Assembly: GCF_014650695.1 (NCBI RefSeq)
Contig: NZ_BMVL01000003.1
Span: forward strand, 496,001-560,000
DNA: 64,000 nt
Direction of reading: 5' to 3'
Origin: Streptomyces avidinii
GTDB lineage: Bacteria > Actinomycetota > Actinomycetes > Streptomycetales > Streptomycetaceae
How positions within the stretch are numbered: the first letter of the stretch is position 1; every line of letters begins with the position of its first letter. The notes beneath the pieces are model-generated. The model made no database searches. It was given only the letters and a program-made list of their open reading frames with translations, and was not told the DNA's origin. A program made the position numbers and the translations under genes. This document shows, in pieces, positions 25,932 through 35,027 of the stretch.

Positions 25932-26594
25932 GTGATCAAGTCGCTCCGTACCGGATTCACCGCAGCCGCCGTGACCGCAACGCTTCTCGCGCTCACGCCC
26001 GCCGCCGGGGCCTCGCCCTCGGCCCCCTCGGCCCCCGAAGACCAGGTGAGCGTGGACGTCGCCACCGTGAACGGATCGGGCTGCCGGCCAGGCAGTGCCA
26101 CCGTCGCCGTGTCGCCGGACAACTCGGCCTTCACCGTCACCTACAGCGAGTACCTGGCCCAGGCCGGCGGCGGCGCCCCCGCCGTCGAAGGCCGCAAGAA
26201 CTGCCTCCTCTCCCTCGACGTCCACGTCCCGCAGGGGTACACGTACGCCGTGGCCAAGGTCGACTACCGCGGCTTCGGCAGCCTGCAGCCCGGCGCCGTC
26301 GGCACGCAGAAGGCCAGCTACTACTTCCAGGGCATGAGCCAGACCGCCTACCGGACCCACAAGTTCAACGGCGCGCTCGACGACAACTGGCAGGCGACCG
26401 ACACCACGGGCATCGAGGCCCTGGTCTTCGCCCCCTGCGGTGAGCAGCGCAACTTCAACATCAACACCGAACTGCGCGCGGAAGTGGGCACCTCGGACCC
26501 GTCGCAGACCAGCTTCATGGCCCTCGACTCGACGGACGGCAGCATCAACAGCGTGTACCACTTCAGCTGGAAGCAGTGCCCCGTGCGGCGCTGA
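25932..26594 (+). CDS. Secreted DUF4360 family protein
   Basis: 220 residues from GTG 25932 (VIKSLRTGFTAAAVTATLLA), giving a normal signal peptide; an ATG 48 bp upstream would add a polar stretch and is less likely. DUF4360 features: NGSGCRPGSATVAVSPDNSAFTVTY near residue 50 (seen as GSGCRPGSA and AFTVTYSEY), NCLLSLDVHVPQGY near residue 94, and a C-terminal Cys. Three or four cysteines suggest disulfides outside the cell. The family role is unknown. It is divergent from the oxidase gene and convergent with the LacI gene, with a terminator hairpin between. Confidence 0.82.
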   Translation: MIKSLRTGFTAAAVTATLLALTPAAGASPSAPSAPEDQVSVDVATVNGSGCRPGSATVAVSPDNSAFTVTYSEYLAQAGGGAPAVEGRKNCLLSLDVHVPQGYTYAVAKVDYRGFGSLQPGAVGTQKASYYFQGMSQTAYRTHKFNGALDDNWQATDTTGIEALVFAPCGEQRNFNINTELRAEVGTSDPSQTSFMALDSTDGSINSVYHFSWKQCPVRR

Positions 26595-26634
26595 CCCGGG
26601 ACGGGCCCCGGGCCCCGGTCCTCGCCCTGCCCAC

Positions 26635-26668
26635 CCGCAGGGGCTCGCCGCCGCGCGGGCCCCTGCGG
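26635..26668. terminator. Convergent terminator hairpin
   Basis: CCGCAGGGGC and GCCCCTGCGG pair over 10 bp with a 14-nt loop in the gap between the DUF4360 stop (26594) and the LacI stop (26673). It can serve both strands. Confidence 0.65.
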
Positions 26669-26672
26669 CACG

Positions 26673-27716
26673 TCAGGCCGACGCGCGCCGCACCAGTTCC
26701 GTGGCGGTGATCACCGGACGGGGCGCGGTCCGCTCGTCCGGACCGACGTTCAGGGTGTCCATCAGCAGCCGTGCCATCAGCCGGCCCATGCCCTCGATGT
26801 CCTGACGTACGGTCGTCAGCGGCGGGTCGGCGCTCTCCGCCACCGCTTCGGCGTCGTCGAAGCCCACCAGCGCCACGTCCCCGGGAACCGTGCGGCCGCT
26901 CTCCCGCAGCACGCGCAGCGCGCCGGTCGCCATCAGGTCGTTCCCGGCGAAGACGGCGTCGATCCCGGGGTCCCGGTCCAGTAGTTCCGCCATCGCACGG
27001 GCCCCGCCCGCCGGGGTGAAGTCCCCTTCGGCGAACAGCTCGGGGCGGCCCGCCGCGAGTGCGTCCCGGTAGCCGCTCAGCCGGTCGGCCGCCGAGGTCT
27101 GGTCGAGCGGCCCGGCGATGTGCGCGATCCGCCGCCGGCCCTGCGCCAGCAGGTGGCGCACGGCCTCCCGCGCGCCCCCGCGGTTGTCGGCGTCCACGTA
27201 GGTCACGCCGTCGTGCTCCGCGGGCCCGATGGTCCAGCCGGGGCGGCCGCCGAAGACCGTGGACATGCCGATGCGGCGGATGATGGCGGGCAGCGGATCG
27301 TCGGCGTGCAGGGAGAAGGCGAGGGCTCCGTCGACGTGGCCGCCCGCCAGGTAGCGCTCGATCCGGTCGTAGTCCCCGCGGTCCTCCACCAGCAGCAGGA
27401 CCAGCTGGGTGTCGTGCGCGGTCAGCTCCTTCGCGATGCCGCGGACCTGACGCGAGAAGAACGGGTCCGAGAAGATCCGGATCTCCGGCTCAGGAATGAT
27501 CACCGCAACGGCCCCGGTGCGCCGGGTGACCAGGGTGCGCGCCGCGTGGTTGGGGATGTAGCCCAGCTCGCGGATCGCCGTACGCACCCGGTCCGCCAGG
27601 TGCGTACGGACCCCGTCACCGCCGTTGACCACACGGGACGCGGTGGCCCGGGAGACCCCGGCGTGCGCCGCGACGGCCTCCAGGGTGGGACGGCTGTCGG
27701 GACGCGGCTCGGTCAC
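26673..27716 (-). CDS. LacI family transcriptional regulator
   Basis: 347 residues from GTG 27716 with GGAGGAG upstream. The helix-turn-helix TLEAVAAHAGVSRATASRVV and hinge region GYIPNHAARTLVTRRTG fill residues 1-60, followed by a periplasmic-binding-type sugar-sensing core (IIPEPEIRIFSDPFF, VDADNRGGAREAVRHLL, VFAGNDLMATGAL, VGFDDAEAV). It is a sugar-responsive repressor. No sugar transporter adjoins. The palindrome upstream of the GH16 gene 4.4 kb away has LacI-type form, but a link between them is only a guess. Confidence 0.9.
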   Translation of the reverse strand: MTEPRPDSRPTLEAVAAHAGVSRATASRVVNGGDGVRTHLADRVRTAIRELGYIPNHAARTLVTRRTGAVAVIIPEPEIRIFSDPFFSRQVRGIAKELTAHDTQLVLLLVEDRGDYDRIERYLAGGHVDGALAFSLHADDPLPAIIRRIGMSTVFGGRPGWTIGPAEHDGVTYVDADNRGGAREAVRHLLAQGRRRIAHIAGPLDQTSAADRLSGYRDALAAGRPELFAEGDFTPAGGARAMAELLDRDPGIDAVFAGNDLMATGALRVLRESGRTVPGDVALVGFDDAEAVAESADPPLTTVRQDIEGMGRLMARLLMDTLNVGPDERTAPRPVITATELVRRASA

Positions 27717-27809
27717 GGATGCTCCTCCACGGGTCCACGGACGGGCGGTCGCACGGTGCCGCCCCACGCCGGACAGCAGCGTAACCGGTGATCGCCCCTG
27801 GGGGTGGGG

Positions 27810-28820
27810 TCAGGGCGAGAGCGGGCTCGAACCCGACGGGACGGCTTCCTCGGGAGCGACCGGTCCGGGTGGTGTGCCGTCACCGAAGGGACGTCCGCCC
27901 AGCGCCGCCCGGCCGTGCGGATCGAGCCAGCCCGACAGGTCCGGTCCGCAGGGCACGATGCCGCTCGGGTTGATGTCCTCGTGGACCAGGTAGTAGTGCC
28001 GCTTGATGTGATCGAAGTCCACGGTGTCGCCGAACCCGGGGGTCTGGAACAGGTCGCGCGCGTAGGCCCACAGCACCGGCATCTCCGCCAGCTTCTGCCG
28101 GTTGCACTTGAAGTGGCCGTGATACACGGCGTCGAAGCGCACAAGAGTGGTGAACAGCCGTACGTCCGCCTCGGTAATGGTGTCGCCGACCAGGTACCGG
28201 GAGGCCGAGAGCCGCTCGGTGAGCCGGTCGAGATGGGCGAACAGCCGCCCGTACGCCGAGGAGTAGGCCTCCTGGGTCCCGGCGAAACCGGCGCGGTAGA
28301 CGCCGTTGTTCACCTCTTCGTAAACGGCCTCGTTCACGGCGTCGATCTCCGCCCGCAGCGCGGGCGGGTAGAGCGCCGGGGCGCCCTCGCGGTGGTACGC
28401 CGCCCACTCCAGGGACATGTCGATCGTGATCTGCGCGAAGTCGTTGGTCACCACCTTGCCCGTCGGCACGTCGACGATCGCCGGAACCGTGATGCCCCGG
28501 TCGTAGCCGGGATCGCGGGCCAGGTAGGCCTCCTGGAGCCGCTCGATGCCGAGCACGGGGTCGCGGCCGCCGGGATCGAGGTCGAACCGCCAGCTCCGCC
28601 CGTCGTGCGTCGGGCCCGCCACGGCCATCGGCAGCGCCTTCTCCAGTCCGAGGAGCCGCCGTACGATCACCGCGCGGCCGGCCCAGGGGCACGCCCGGCT
28701 GACCACCAGCCGGTAGCGGCCCGGTTCGACGACGAAGCCGTCACGTCCATCGGCGGTGATCCGAGTGGTGATGTACCGGCTGTCGCGTGCGTAGGCGGCG
28801 CCACGCTGCACATAACTCAC
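27810..28820 (-). CDS. Glutathionyl-hydroquinone reductase-like (Xi-class GST) protein
   Basis: 336 residues from GTG 28820. Xi-class GST hallmarks are present: the catalytic cysteine in SRACPWAGR near residue 45, VPAIVDVPTGKVVTNDF near residue 115, and the C-terminal helical domain with YLVGDTITEADVRLFTTLVRFD (seen as GDTITEADVRLF) and VYHGHFKCN. These enzymes reduce thiol-conjugated quinones. Since actinomycetes use mycothiol, the thiol partner is probably mycothiol rather than glutathione, which is inference. It stands alone. Confidence 0.88.
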   Translation of the reverse strand: MSYVQRGAAYARDSRYITTRITADGRDGFVVEPGRYRLVVSRACPWAGRAVIVRRLLGLEKALPMAVAGPTHDGRSWRFDLDPGGRDPVLGIERLQEAYLARDPGYDRGITVPAIVDVPTGKVVTNDFAQITIDMSLEWAAYHREGAPALYPPALRAEIDAVNEAVYEEVNNGVYRAGFAGTQEAYSSAYGRLFAHLDRLTERLSASRYLVGDTITEADVRLFTTLVRFDAVYHGHFKCNRQKLAEMPVLWAYARDLFQTPGFGDTVDFDHIKRHYYLVHEDINPSGIVPCGPDLSGWLDPHGRAALGGRPFGDGTPPGPVAPEEAVPSGSSPLSP

Positions 28821-28993
28821 GCCAGGACCTGCCTTCCGTGTGCCGCTGCGGGTGCGGTTCTGCTCGACCGTGCCGGGACGGATACGGAGGGTGACGCCCG
28901 GCATGTCTCCGTACGGCGGATACCCGTCCCTTCGCCCGCCAAGCCGGAGCCGGGTCGGGCCCTGCCTTCGGCTCCCCCTTCGGCCCGCACGGG

Positions 28994-29830
28994 TCAGAGC
29001 TCGGGGAGGAAGGGCAGGTAGTCGGCGTCGGGACCGGAGGGGATCACGGCGTAGCTGCTCTCGGGGAGCTCGTTCCACACGCCGGGCAGGTCCCCGAGCG
29101 GCTCGGAGACCACGAGACGGGTCTCGTCCGAGACCTCCCTGAGATAGGGCAGCTCGGGATGGAGGTGGCGGACGGTCTCGGCCCTGCTGCTGTAGTACAG
29201 CGTCCGGGACTTTCCCTGGCTGGAGTAGCGGAAGGCCCAGACGCGCTCGCCGTCGCTCACCGCCACCGTCATCTGGAGCGGCTCCGGCACGCCGTGCTCC
29301 TTGCCGAGGCGCTCCACCAGGCCCGCCATCCTGGCCACCGCACCGGGGACGTCCTGGTCGAGGCCGAAGGTGACCGCCAGGTAGAACATCACCTCGGAGT
29401 CCGTGGACCCCTCGATGCACGGGAAGAGCGCCGGATCGACGGCCATGCAGAGGTCGCGCTGCAGCCGGTGGAACTCCGCGATCGCCCCGTTGTGCATCCA
29501 CAGCCAGCGGCCGTGGCGGAACGGGTGGCAGTTGGACTGCTGGATCGCCGAACCCGTCGAGGCGCGGACATGTGCGAAGAACAGCGGCGAGCGGACGTGC
29601 GCGGCGAGTTCCTGCAGGTTACGGCTGTTCCACGCCGGGCCGACGTCCCGGAAGACCGCCGGTGTGCCGTCTCCGTCCGCGCTGTACCAGCCGATGCCGA
29701 ACCCGTCGCCATTGGTCGGTTCCGCGCCCATCCGCGAGCGGAGGCTCTGGTTGATCAGCGAGTGCTCCGGGCGGTACAGCACGGTGTCGAGGAGCATGGG
29801 CGAACCCGAGTAGGCGAGCCACCGACACAT
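28994..29830 (-). CDS. Class II glutamine amidotransferase (EgtC/DUF3700-like)
   Basis: 278 residues from ATG 29830, which places the nucleophile Cys at position 2 (MCRWLAYSG) as required after Met removal. Ntn-hydrolase motifs: EPTNGDGFGIGWY near residue 38, FFAHVRASTGSAIQQSNCHPF near residues 84-103 (AHVRA and NCHPF), WMHNGAIAEF near residue 110 and STDSEVMFYL near residue 142. It resembles EgtC-type gamma-glutamyl hydrolases but no ergothioneine genes adjoin, so a generic amidase role is safer. Cytoplasmic, with no signal. Confidence 0.86.
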   Translation of the reverse strand: MCRWLAYSGSPMLLDTVLYRPEHSLINQSLRSRMGAEPTNGDGFGIGWYSADGDGTPAVFRDVGPAWNSRNLQELAAHVRSPLFFAHVRASTGSAIQQSNCHPFRHGRWLWMHNGAIAEFHRLQRDLCMAVDPALFPCIEGSTDSEVMFYLAVTFGLDQDVPGAVARMAGLVERLGKEHGVPEPLQMTVAVSDGERVWAFRYSSQGKSRTLYYSSRAETVRHLHPELPYLREVSDETRLVVSEPLGDLPGVWNELPESSYAVIPSGPDADYLPFLPEL

Positions 29831-29969
29831 GCGCACCATCCCCTTCGCGATCTGCTCCGAGCCTAACCCCACCGACGTCGCGGTTCCCGCGGGGCGGGCT
29901 GCCCCGTGGCGACCGGGGTGGCCGGGGCGGCCGTGGTCGCGGCCGTGGTCGCGGTCGCGGAGGCGGCGG

Positions 29970-30482
29970 TCAGGAGAAGAGCCAGCGCGTCTGGCTGTAC
30001 CCGCCCTTGCCGAAGCCGAAGGCCGTGCTCGGGCGCACCGCGAAGACCACCGCCTCGCCCGCGTCGGGGTTCACGAACACACCGTCGCCGACGTCGAAAT
30101 GCCACTCGGAGCCGTACTTCGCCTCCCAGGCGGCAGCGAGCCGGCGCAGCCGTTCGGGATCCCTGACCCGGTCCGCCCTGCCCTCGACGACCAGGTCGAA
30201 CCCCTCGTGCAGGGTGTTGGTGCCGGTGGTGAGGACCACGTGCGCGTTACCGCGGAGGTTCTTGGCCTTGCGTTCCTCGGGCCCGGTGCAGAAGTGCAGC
30301 GCGCCGTCCGCCCAGACGCCGATGAGCGGGGTGACGTGCGGCCGCGCGTCGGGGCGAACGGTCGTCAGCCAGTACAGCTCCGCCGTGGCCAGCCGGCTGA
30401 CGGCGTCCCGCCACGGCACGGCCGTCGCCTGCTCGTCGCTGTAGCGCGCGTCCAGCTCGGCGCGGGGTTCTTCGTCGGGCAT
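29970..30482 (-). CDS. Pyridoxamine 5'-phosphate oxidase-like (PPOX/split-barrel) protein
   Basis: 170 residues with the split beta-barrel pattern of FMN- or F420-binding PPOX proteins: LATAELYWLTTVRPDARPHVTPLIGVW (residues 31-57, notably YWLTTVRPDARPHVTP), LHFCTGPEERKAKNLRGN and a C-terminal FVNPDAGEAVVFAVRP segment ending TRWLFS. It probably reduces or oxidises a small substrate with a deazaflavin or flavin. The cofactor cannot be told from sequence alone. Confidence 0.83.
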   Translation of the reverse strand: MPDEEPRAELDARYSDEQATAVPWRDAVSRLATAELYWLTTVRPDARPHVTPLIGVWADGALHFCTGPEERKAKNLRGNAHVVLTTGTNTLHEGFDLVVEGRADRVRDPERLRRLAAAWEAKYGSEWHFDVGDGVFVNPDAGEAVVFAVRPSTAFGFGKGGYSQTRWLFS

Positions 30483-30630
30483 CGCGTGTCCTCCTGCTGC
30501 GGCTTCCTGCTGCGGCCTCCCGCTGCGGTCGGTCCCCAGCCTGTCCCGCCCCGCCCGGGCCGTCCACCGGACGCGCGGCGTCGTCCACGCGGACGGGTGC
30601 GTGGACGACGCCGGGCCCGGGAGGGGGCGG

Positions 30631-32055
30631 TCAGTGACCGAAGTCGAACCAGTTGACGTTCACGAAGTCGGCGGGCTGGCCACTCGTGAAGGTCAGGTAC
30701 ACGTCATGCACGCCCGTGACCGCGGTGATGTTGGCCGGCACCGTGCGCCAGCTCTGCCAGCCACCGGTGGACGCGACCGAGAAGCTGCCGATCGGCGCCG
30801 AGGCCGGGTTGTCGAGCCGTACCTCGACCAGCCCGCTCACCCCGCCGGCCGCGCCACTGGCCACGCGCCCGTGGAACTGCCGGGCCGGGGCGGAACCGAA
30901 GTCGACCCCCCGGAACAGCGCCCAGTCGCCATTGCCGATCGCCGCGAGGTTCTGGCCGCCGCCGCTGTCCGCGGTGGTCTCCCTGGACACGCCCGACTGG
31001 CCGTCGTACGACTCGGCCTGGATCGCGGTGTAAGCGTCGCGGTGCCCGGGCGGGGTGGTCGGCGGCGTCGTGGGCGGAGTGGTGGGCGGGGTACTGCCGC
31101 CGGTGGAGCGCAGGACGGACACGTAGTCGACGACCATGGCGTGCCCCGGCTGGGTGCCCGCGTCGGGGCCGCCGCCGAAGGCGTCCGGGAAGCCGCCGCC
31201 CATGGCGACGTTCAGGATGATGAAGTAGCCGTGGTTCGTGGCGTTGGTCCAGGTCGTCGCGTCCACCTGATTGGCGCGCACCGTATGGAAGTTGAACTCG
31301 TCGACGTAGAAGCGCATCTCCTCGACCGCCGTCGACCGGTCCCACTCGACGGCGTACGTGTGGAAGCCCGCCTGGCAGGTAGCCCCGGGGCAGACGCGCT
31401 GACCGCCGATTCCGGAGGTCTCGTTGCAGGGGCCGCCCGGGGTCGTGCCGCAATGCAGGGTCGCCCAGACGTTGTTGAGGCCCTGGACGTTCTCCATGAT
31501 GTCGATCTCGCCGATGCCCGGCCAGTTCCACCAGTTGCCCCGGTAGGGGGCGCCGAGCATCCAGAACGCCGGCCAGTAGCCCTTGGCGGCGGGGCCCGTC
31601 ACGTTCGGCATCTGGATACGGGCCTCCGAGCGGAGCTTGCCGCCCGCCGGGGGCTCGAAGTCGGCCCGCCGCGTCTCGACGCGGCCCGAGGTCCAGTTGC
31701 CGGCGGCGTCCCGGCGCGGGGTGATGCGCAGGTTGCCCGCGCCGTCGAGGGAGACGTTGGAGGGGGCGGCGGTCATCGTCTCGATCTCGCCGGTGCCGAA
31801 GTTGGCGGGTCCGCCGGGGTAGGAAGTGCCGGTGGTGTACTGCCAGTCGGCGGTGTTCACCCCGGAGCCCGCGGGCCCGTCGAAGTCGTCCAGGAACACC
31901 CGGGACCAGCCGGTGGGCGGGGCGGGAGCCGCGGCGCTCGCGGGCAGGGCGACGGCGACGGCCGCGGCCGCTGTGGCGACCACGGCGATCGTGCTGAGCG
32001 CGGCTGCGACGGCCCGCCGGACCGTCGGTCGCTTCCTGCCGGATATCTCGTGCAT
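30631..32055 (-). CDS. Secreted GH16 beta-glucanase with C-terminal CBM6
   Basis: 474 residues. Signal peptide (1-41), then a GH16 catalytic domain (about 50-310) with the nucleophile and acid/base in GEIDIMEN (Glu183 and Glu188), a Pro/Thr linker built of PPTTPPTT repeats (about 322-336), and a CBM6-type domain (about 345-474; AIQAESYDGQSGV, GDWALFRGVDFG, ending VNVNWFDFGH). It should cleave beta-1,3 or mixed-linkage glucans such as laminarin or fungal walls. A LacI-type palindrome lies 64 bp upstream of the start. Confidence 0.93.
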   Translation of the reverse strand: MHEISGRKRPTVRRAVAAALSTIAVVATAAAAVAVALPASAAAPAPPTGWSRVFLDDFDGPAGSGVNTADWQYTTGTSYPGGPANFGTGEIETMTAAPSNVSLDGAGNLRITPRRDAAGNWTSGRVETRRADFEPPAGGKLRSEARIQMPNVTGPAAKGYWPAFWMLGAPYRGNWWNWPGIGEIDIMENVQGLNNVWATLHCGTTPGGPCNETSGIGGQRVCPGATCQAGFHTYAVEWDRSTAVEEMRFYVDEFNFHTVRANQVDATTWTNATNHGYFIILNVAMGGGFPDAFGGGPDAGTQPGHAMVVDYVSVLRSTGGSTPPTTPPTTPPTTPPGHRDAYTAIQAESYDGQSGVSRETTADSGGGQNLAAIGNGDWALFRGVDFGSAPARQFHGRVASGAAGGVSGLVEVRLDNPASAPIGSFSVASTGGWQSWRTVPANITAVTGVHDVYLTFTSGQPADFVNVNWFDFGH

Positions 32056-32119
32056 GCGTGCCCTCTCTGAAGCGCGCCGAGGCGCGGTGCGGGGGGAAGG
32101 GTCAGCGGGTCGGCCGTCT

Positions 32120-32133
32120 TGAGAGCGCTCTCA
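32120..32133. promoter_or_regulatory. LacI/CebR-type operator upstream of the GH16 gene
   Basis: TGAGAGCGCTCTCA is a perfect 14-bp palindrome centred on the CG step, very close to the CebR consensus TGGGAGCGCTCCCA that controls cellulose and beta-glucan genes in streptomycetes. Its position 65-78 bp upstream of the glucanase start fits an operator near the promoter. Release by a beta-glucoside is expected. Confidence 0.78.
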
Positions 32134-32420
32134 GAACGGCGCCGCTGGACACTGTCCTCCGCGCGCTCACGGGCCGTCAAGAGATTGAACCGGCAAAGCA
32201 CTTGCAGGGCGGGGGAGTTCAACCAGTGAACGCGAGGAGCCCTGGTCGACGGTGATGCCGCCGACCGGGGCCCGTACCGCGCCGCCCGCCGGTAGGTGCC
32301 CGTCGGTGCGTGGCCGCCGCCCGCACCCGCAGGTCGGTCCCCACCCGCCGGTCGGTCCCCCCCACCCGCCGGCGGCCGCAGCGGCACGGCGCTCACCCGT
32401 CCGGACCAATCCGCCGTACC

Positions 32421-32639
32421 TCACGGCGGCGGACCGATCACCTCTTCCGCTCCGGGCAGGTCGTGCACCGAGGCCGCCGTCCCGGTGAGCGGCAGCAGAC
32501 CGGCCAGCGGGCACGGTACGGGCATCTCGTGGTCGACCTCCCACTGCCCGACCTTGTTCTTGCCCGCGTGGTCCATGGTGCAGACGGCGTACAGGTTTCC
32601 GGCGCAGCCCCGGCACAGCAGCGGCCGGTGACCGGTCAT
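32421..32639 (-). CDS. Small cysteine-rich hypothetical protein
   Basis: 72 residues from ATG 32639. The N-terminus contains LLCRGCAGNLYAVC, with CxxC and a third Cys, and the middle has WEVDHEMPVPCPL, which could bind zinc. The composition is more protein-like than the overlapping frames. No family is recognised and no clear ribosome binding site is seen, so the call is tentative. Confidence 0.4.
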   Translation of the reverse strand: MTGHRPLLCRGCAGNLYAVCTMDHAGKNKVGQWEVDHEMPVPCPLAGLLPLTGTAASVHDLPGAEEVIGPPP

Positions 32640-32860
32640 CACGGCCGGTCCGGCGTGCCGCCCGCGGCACGCTCTTGTAGCGTCGGTCGCGACAGGACTC
32701 CCGGTGATCCGACCGGAGTCCACCGGCCGGTTCGCGTCCGCGGAACACGTCCCGTCAGCGCGCCGAGCCACCCGTGTGCCGCCCGCGTCGGTGCCGAGCC
32801 GGTCCGCCCCTCGCGACGCGACCGGGCGCACGCGCAGCCCCCGTGAGAGAGGCCGTGCCG

Positions 32861-33070
32861 ATGTCGAAGGATGTCCCGATAGCGAGCCTGCTGCGTGTGG
32901 AGCGGGGCGTCGCCGCCCCCGAGGAACTGGCCGCGATCGCGGTCGTCGTCGCGTGTTACGCCGGGCGGAGTCCCGCCGGCCGGGAAACGGCCGACGGGGC
33001 CGGGCGCGGCCGCCGGCGTACGGCACTGGCAGCCGCCGGCTGCTGGGCAGGTTGCTGGGCCTGCCGCTGA
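32861..33070 (+). CDS. Acyl-CoA carboxylase epsilon subunit-like small protein
   Basis: 69 residues from ATG 32861, preceded by GAGAGAGG. The segment LRVERGVAAPEELAAIAVVV (residues 10-29) fits the epsilon-subunit core LRVxRGxxTPEELAAL that binds the carboxyltransferase beta subunit in actinobacterial acetyl/propionyl-CoA carboxylases. The usual C-terminal tryptophan motif is not clear; the tail ends GCWAGCWACR instead. No beta-subunit gene adjoins. It converges on the pigment-cluster hydroxylase gene, so a role in malonyl-CoA supply for pigment is possible but positional. Confidence 0.6.
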   Translation: MSKDVPIASLLRVERGVAAPEELAAIAVVVACYAGRSPAGRETADGAGRGRRRTALAAAGCWAGCWACR

Positions 33071-33120
33071 ACCCCTTCCGCCGGCCGCACGCACGGCCGG
33101 CGAAAGCGGGAGCGAGGTGG

Positions 33121-34752
33121 TCACGCCCGGCGCAGCACCGTAGAGAGGACCTCGCGCAGCGTCGCCGGAGCGTCGGCCACCGCGCCCTCGGAACGCCAGG
33201 CCACGAACCCGTCCGGGCGTACGAGCACGGCGCCCTGGGCGCTCATCGCGTGGGCCTCCGTCCAGTCGGAGCGTCCGTCCTGGACGAGGTCCACATCCGG
33301 TCCGGCGCCGATCGTGTAGGCCTCCAGCCGCACCGGCAGCTGCTCGGCCACCTGCTTCGCGGCCGCCTTCCACGGCGTGCCCGCACCGCTGAGCAGCACG
33401 AACGAGCGCTCGTAGAGGTCCAGGGTGGAGATCCGCTCACCCGCCCTGACCACCCACATGTGCGGGGCCCGGGTCCCGGTGTCGCCGACCAGCCGGAGGT
33501 TCTCCGGGATGACGGGCCGTCCGGGATCCCCGCCGACGAGCGCGCCCGACGGGTAGCAGTAGCCCATGGCCGTGGTGAGGACCCCGCTGCCCGGCCCGCC
33601 GCCCATGGTGGGCGGCGGCGCGTACCCCGGGTGGCTGTGCTCCGCCGAACGGGCGGACGCCCGCTCACTGGTGGCTTTGGCCACCGGCAGCCGCTCGGCC
33701 TCGTAGGTGTCGAGCAGTTCGATGCCGGCCGAGCCGTCCAGTACCGCGGCGATCTTCCACGCCAGGTTGTGCGCGTCCTGGATGCCCGTGTTGGAGCCGA
33801 ACGCCCCGGTGGGGGACATCTCGTGGGCCGCGTCGCCGGCCAGGAACACCCGTCCGGACGAATAGCGCAGTGCCACCCGTTCGGCCGCGTGCCAGGGGGC
33901 CTTGCCACCGATCTCCACGTCCAGGTCGGGTACGCCGATCGCGTCGCGGATCTGGTCCACGCACCGCTCGTCGGTGAAGTCCTCCAGGGTCTCGCCCTGC
34001 TCCGGGTGCCACGGCGCGTGGAAGACCCAGTGGGTCTTGTTGTCCACCGGCAGCAGCGCCCCGTCCGCACCGGGGCGCATCAGGTAGCAGACGATGAACC
34101 GCAGGTCACCCAGGACCTCGACGAGCTTCTCCGAGCGGAAGGTGACGCTCACGTTGTGGAACAGCTCGCCGTTGCCCGTCTGGGGGATCCTCAGCTGCTC
34201 CCGGACGGGAGAGCGCGGGCCGTCGGCGGCGATCAGGAAGTCGGCGCGCACGGTGATGTGCTCGCCCGTCTCCCGGTCCTTGACCACGGCGTTCACCCCC
34301 GTGGCGTCCTGGTCGAAGCTCATCAGCTCGGTGGCGAAGCGGACGTCGGCGCCCAGCTCGCGGCTCTGTTCGGCCAGTACCGGCTCGATGTTGTTCTGGC
34401 TGCACAGGCACCAGCCGGTCGGACTGAAGCGGGCCAGCGCCCCGGCCGGATCGATCGACTTGATCAGCCAGTTGTGGTCGCCGTCGGTCAGCGACCGCGC
34501 CTGCAGAATGCCCTGGGTTCCCTCCAGTACGGACGCCGCCCGGCGGATCGCGCGCTCCGCCCCTGCCGTGCGGAAAAGCTCCATCGTCCGGGCGTTGATG
34601 CCGCGGCCCCGCGGGTGCGCGGAGGTACCGGAGTGCTTCTCGACCAGCAGGTGCCTCACTCCGTGGCGGCTCAGGAAAAGCGAGGTGGACAGGCCCACGA
34701 GGGAGCCGCCCACGACGAGAACCGGTACGCGAACATCGGCGTTGTCTTCCAT
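33121..34752 (-). CDS. whiEVIII: FAD-dependent aromatic polyketide hydroxylase (WhiE-VIII type)
   Basis: 543 residues from ATG 34752 with AGGAG upstream. Class A flavoprotein monooxygenase of the PgaE/RdmE/TcmG group: FAD fingerprint VLVVGGSLVGLSTSLFLSRHG (start shown as VVGGSLVGLSTS, residues 13-24), RGRGINARTMELF near residue 50, the DG motif IAADGPRSPVRE near residue 180, GDAAHEMSPTGAFGSNTGIQDA near residue 305 (seen as AGDAAHEMSPTGAFGSNTG), and a C-terminal thioredoxin-like domain. It hydroxylates the pigment polyketide using NAD(P)H and O2. It is divergent from the biosynthetic operon, the same arrangement as whiE ORF VIII. Confidence 0.88.
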   Translation of the reverse strand: MEDNADVRVPVLVVGGSLVGLSTSLFLSRHGVRHLLVEKHSGTSAHPRGRGINARTMELFRTAGAERAIRRAASVLEGTQGILQARSLTDGDHNWLIKSIDPAGALARFSPTGWCLCSQNNIEPVLAEQSRELGADVRFATELMSFDQDATGVNAVVKDRETGEHITVRADFLIAADGPRSPVREQLRIPQTGNGELFHNVSVTFRSEKLVEVLGDLRFIVCYLMRPGADGALLPVDNKTHWVFHAPWHPEQGETLEDFTDERCVDQIRDAIGVPDLDVEIGGKAPWHAAERVALRYSSGRVFLAGDAAHEMSPTGAFGSNTGIQDAHNLAWKIAAVLDGSAGIELLDTYEAERLPVAKATSERASARSAEHSHPGYAPPPTMGGGPGSGVLTTAMGYCYPSGALVGGDPGRPVIPENLRLVGDTGTRAPHMWVVRAGERISTLDLYERSFVLLSGAGTPWKAAAKQVAEQLPVRLEAYTIGAGPDVDLVQDGRSDWTEAHAMSAQGAVLVRPDGFVAWRSEGAVADAPATLREVLSTVLRRA

Positions 34753-35027
34753 CAGCTGCGGGCTCCTGTTTTCTGTGTGGGGGAGTGGAGTCTTTATGCC
34801 CCCGATCCGGGATAAGGCCCAGTTGATTCGTCGGTTGTCACCCGCTTGATCCTGACATGTAGCGGTACGTCCCCACCCGGACGACGATGAGCGACAGCGG
34901 CTCCCCCTGAGACGCGCCGGCCTGCCGTTCCCCATCCAGGCGGCCGCCGGCCCGGGCGGACGCCACCGGTGACGGACGAGGGGTCCGTACGCGATGGATC
35001 TCCACCCCCTCATGAAGGAGTGAGTAG
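34753..35027. promoter_or_regulatory. Divergent promoter region of the spore-pigment cluster
   Basis: 275 bp between the divergent hydroxylase and SchA/CurD genes. In S. coelicolor the equivalent interval carries the two sporulation-specific whiE promoters, the hydroxylase-side one depending on sigma-F (established knowledge). I see an AT-richer patch around 34790-34860 but cannot assign -35/-10 elements with confidence. Confidence 0.5.
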
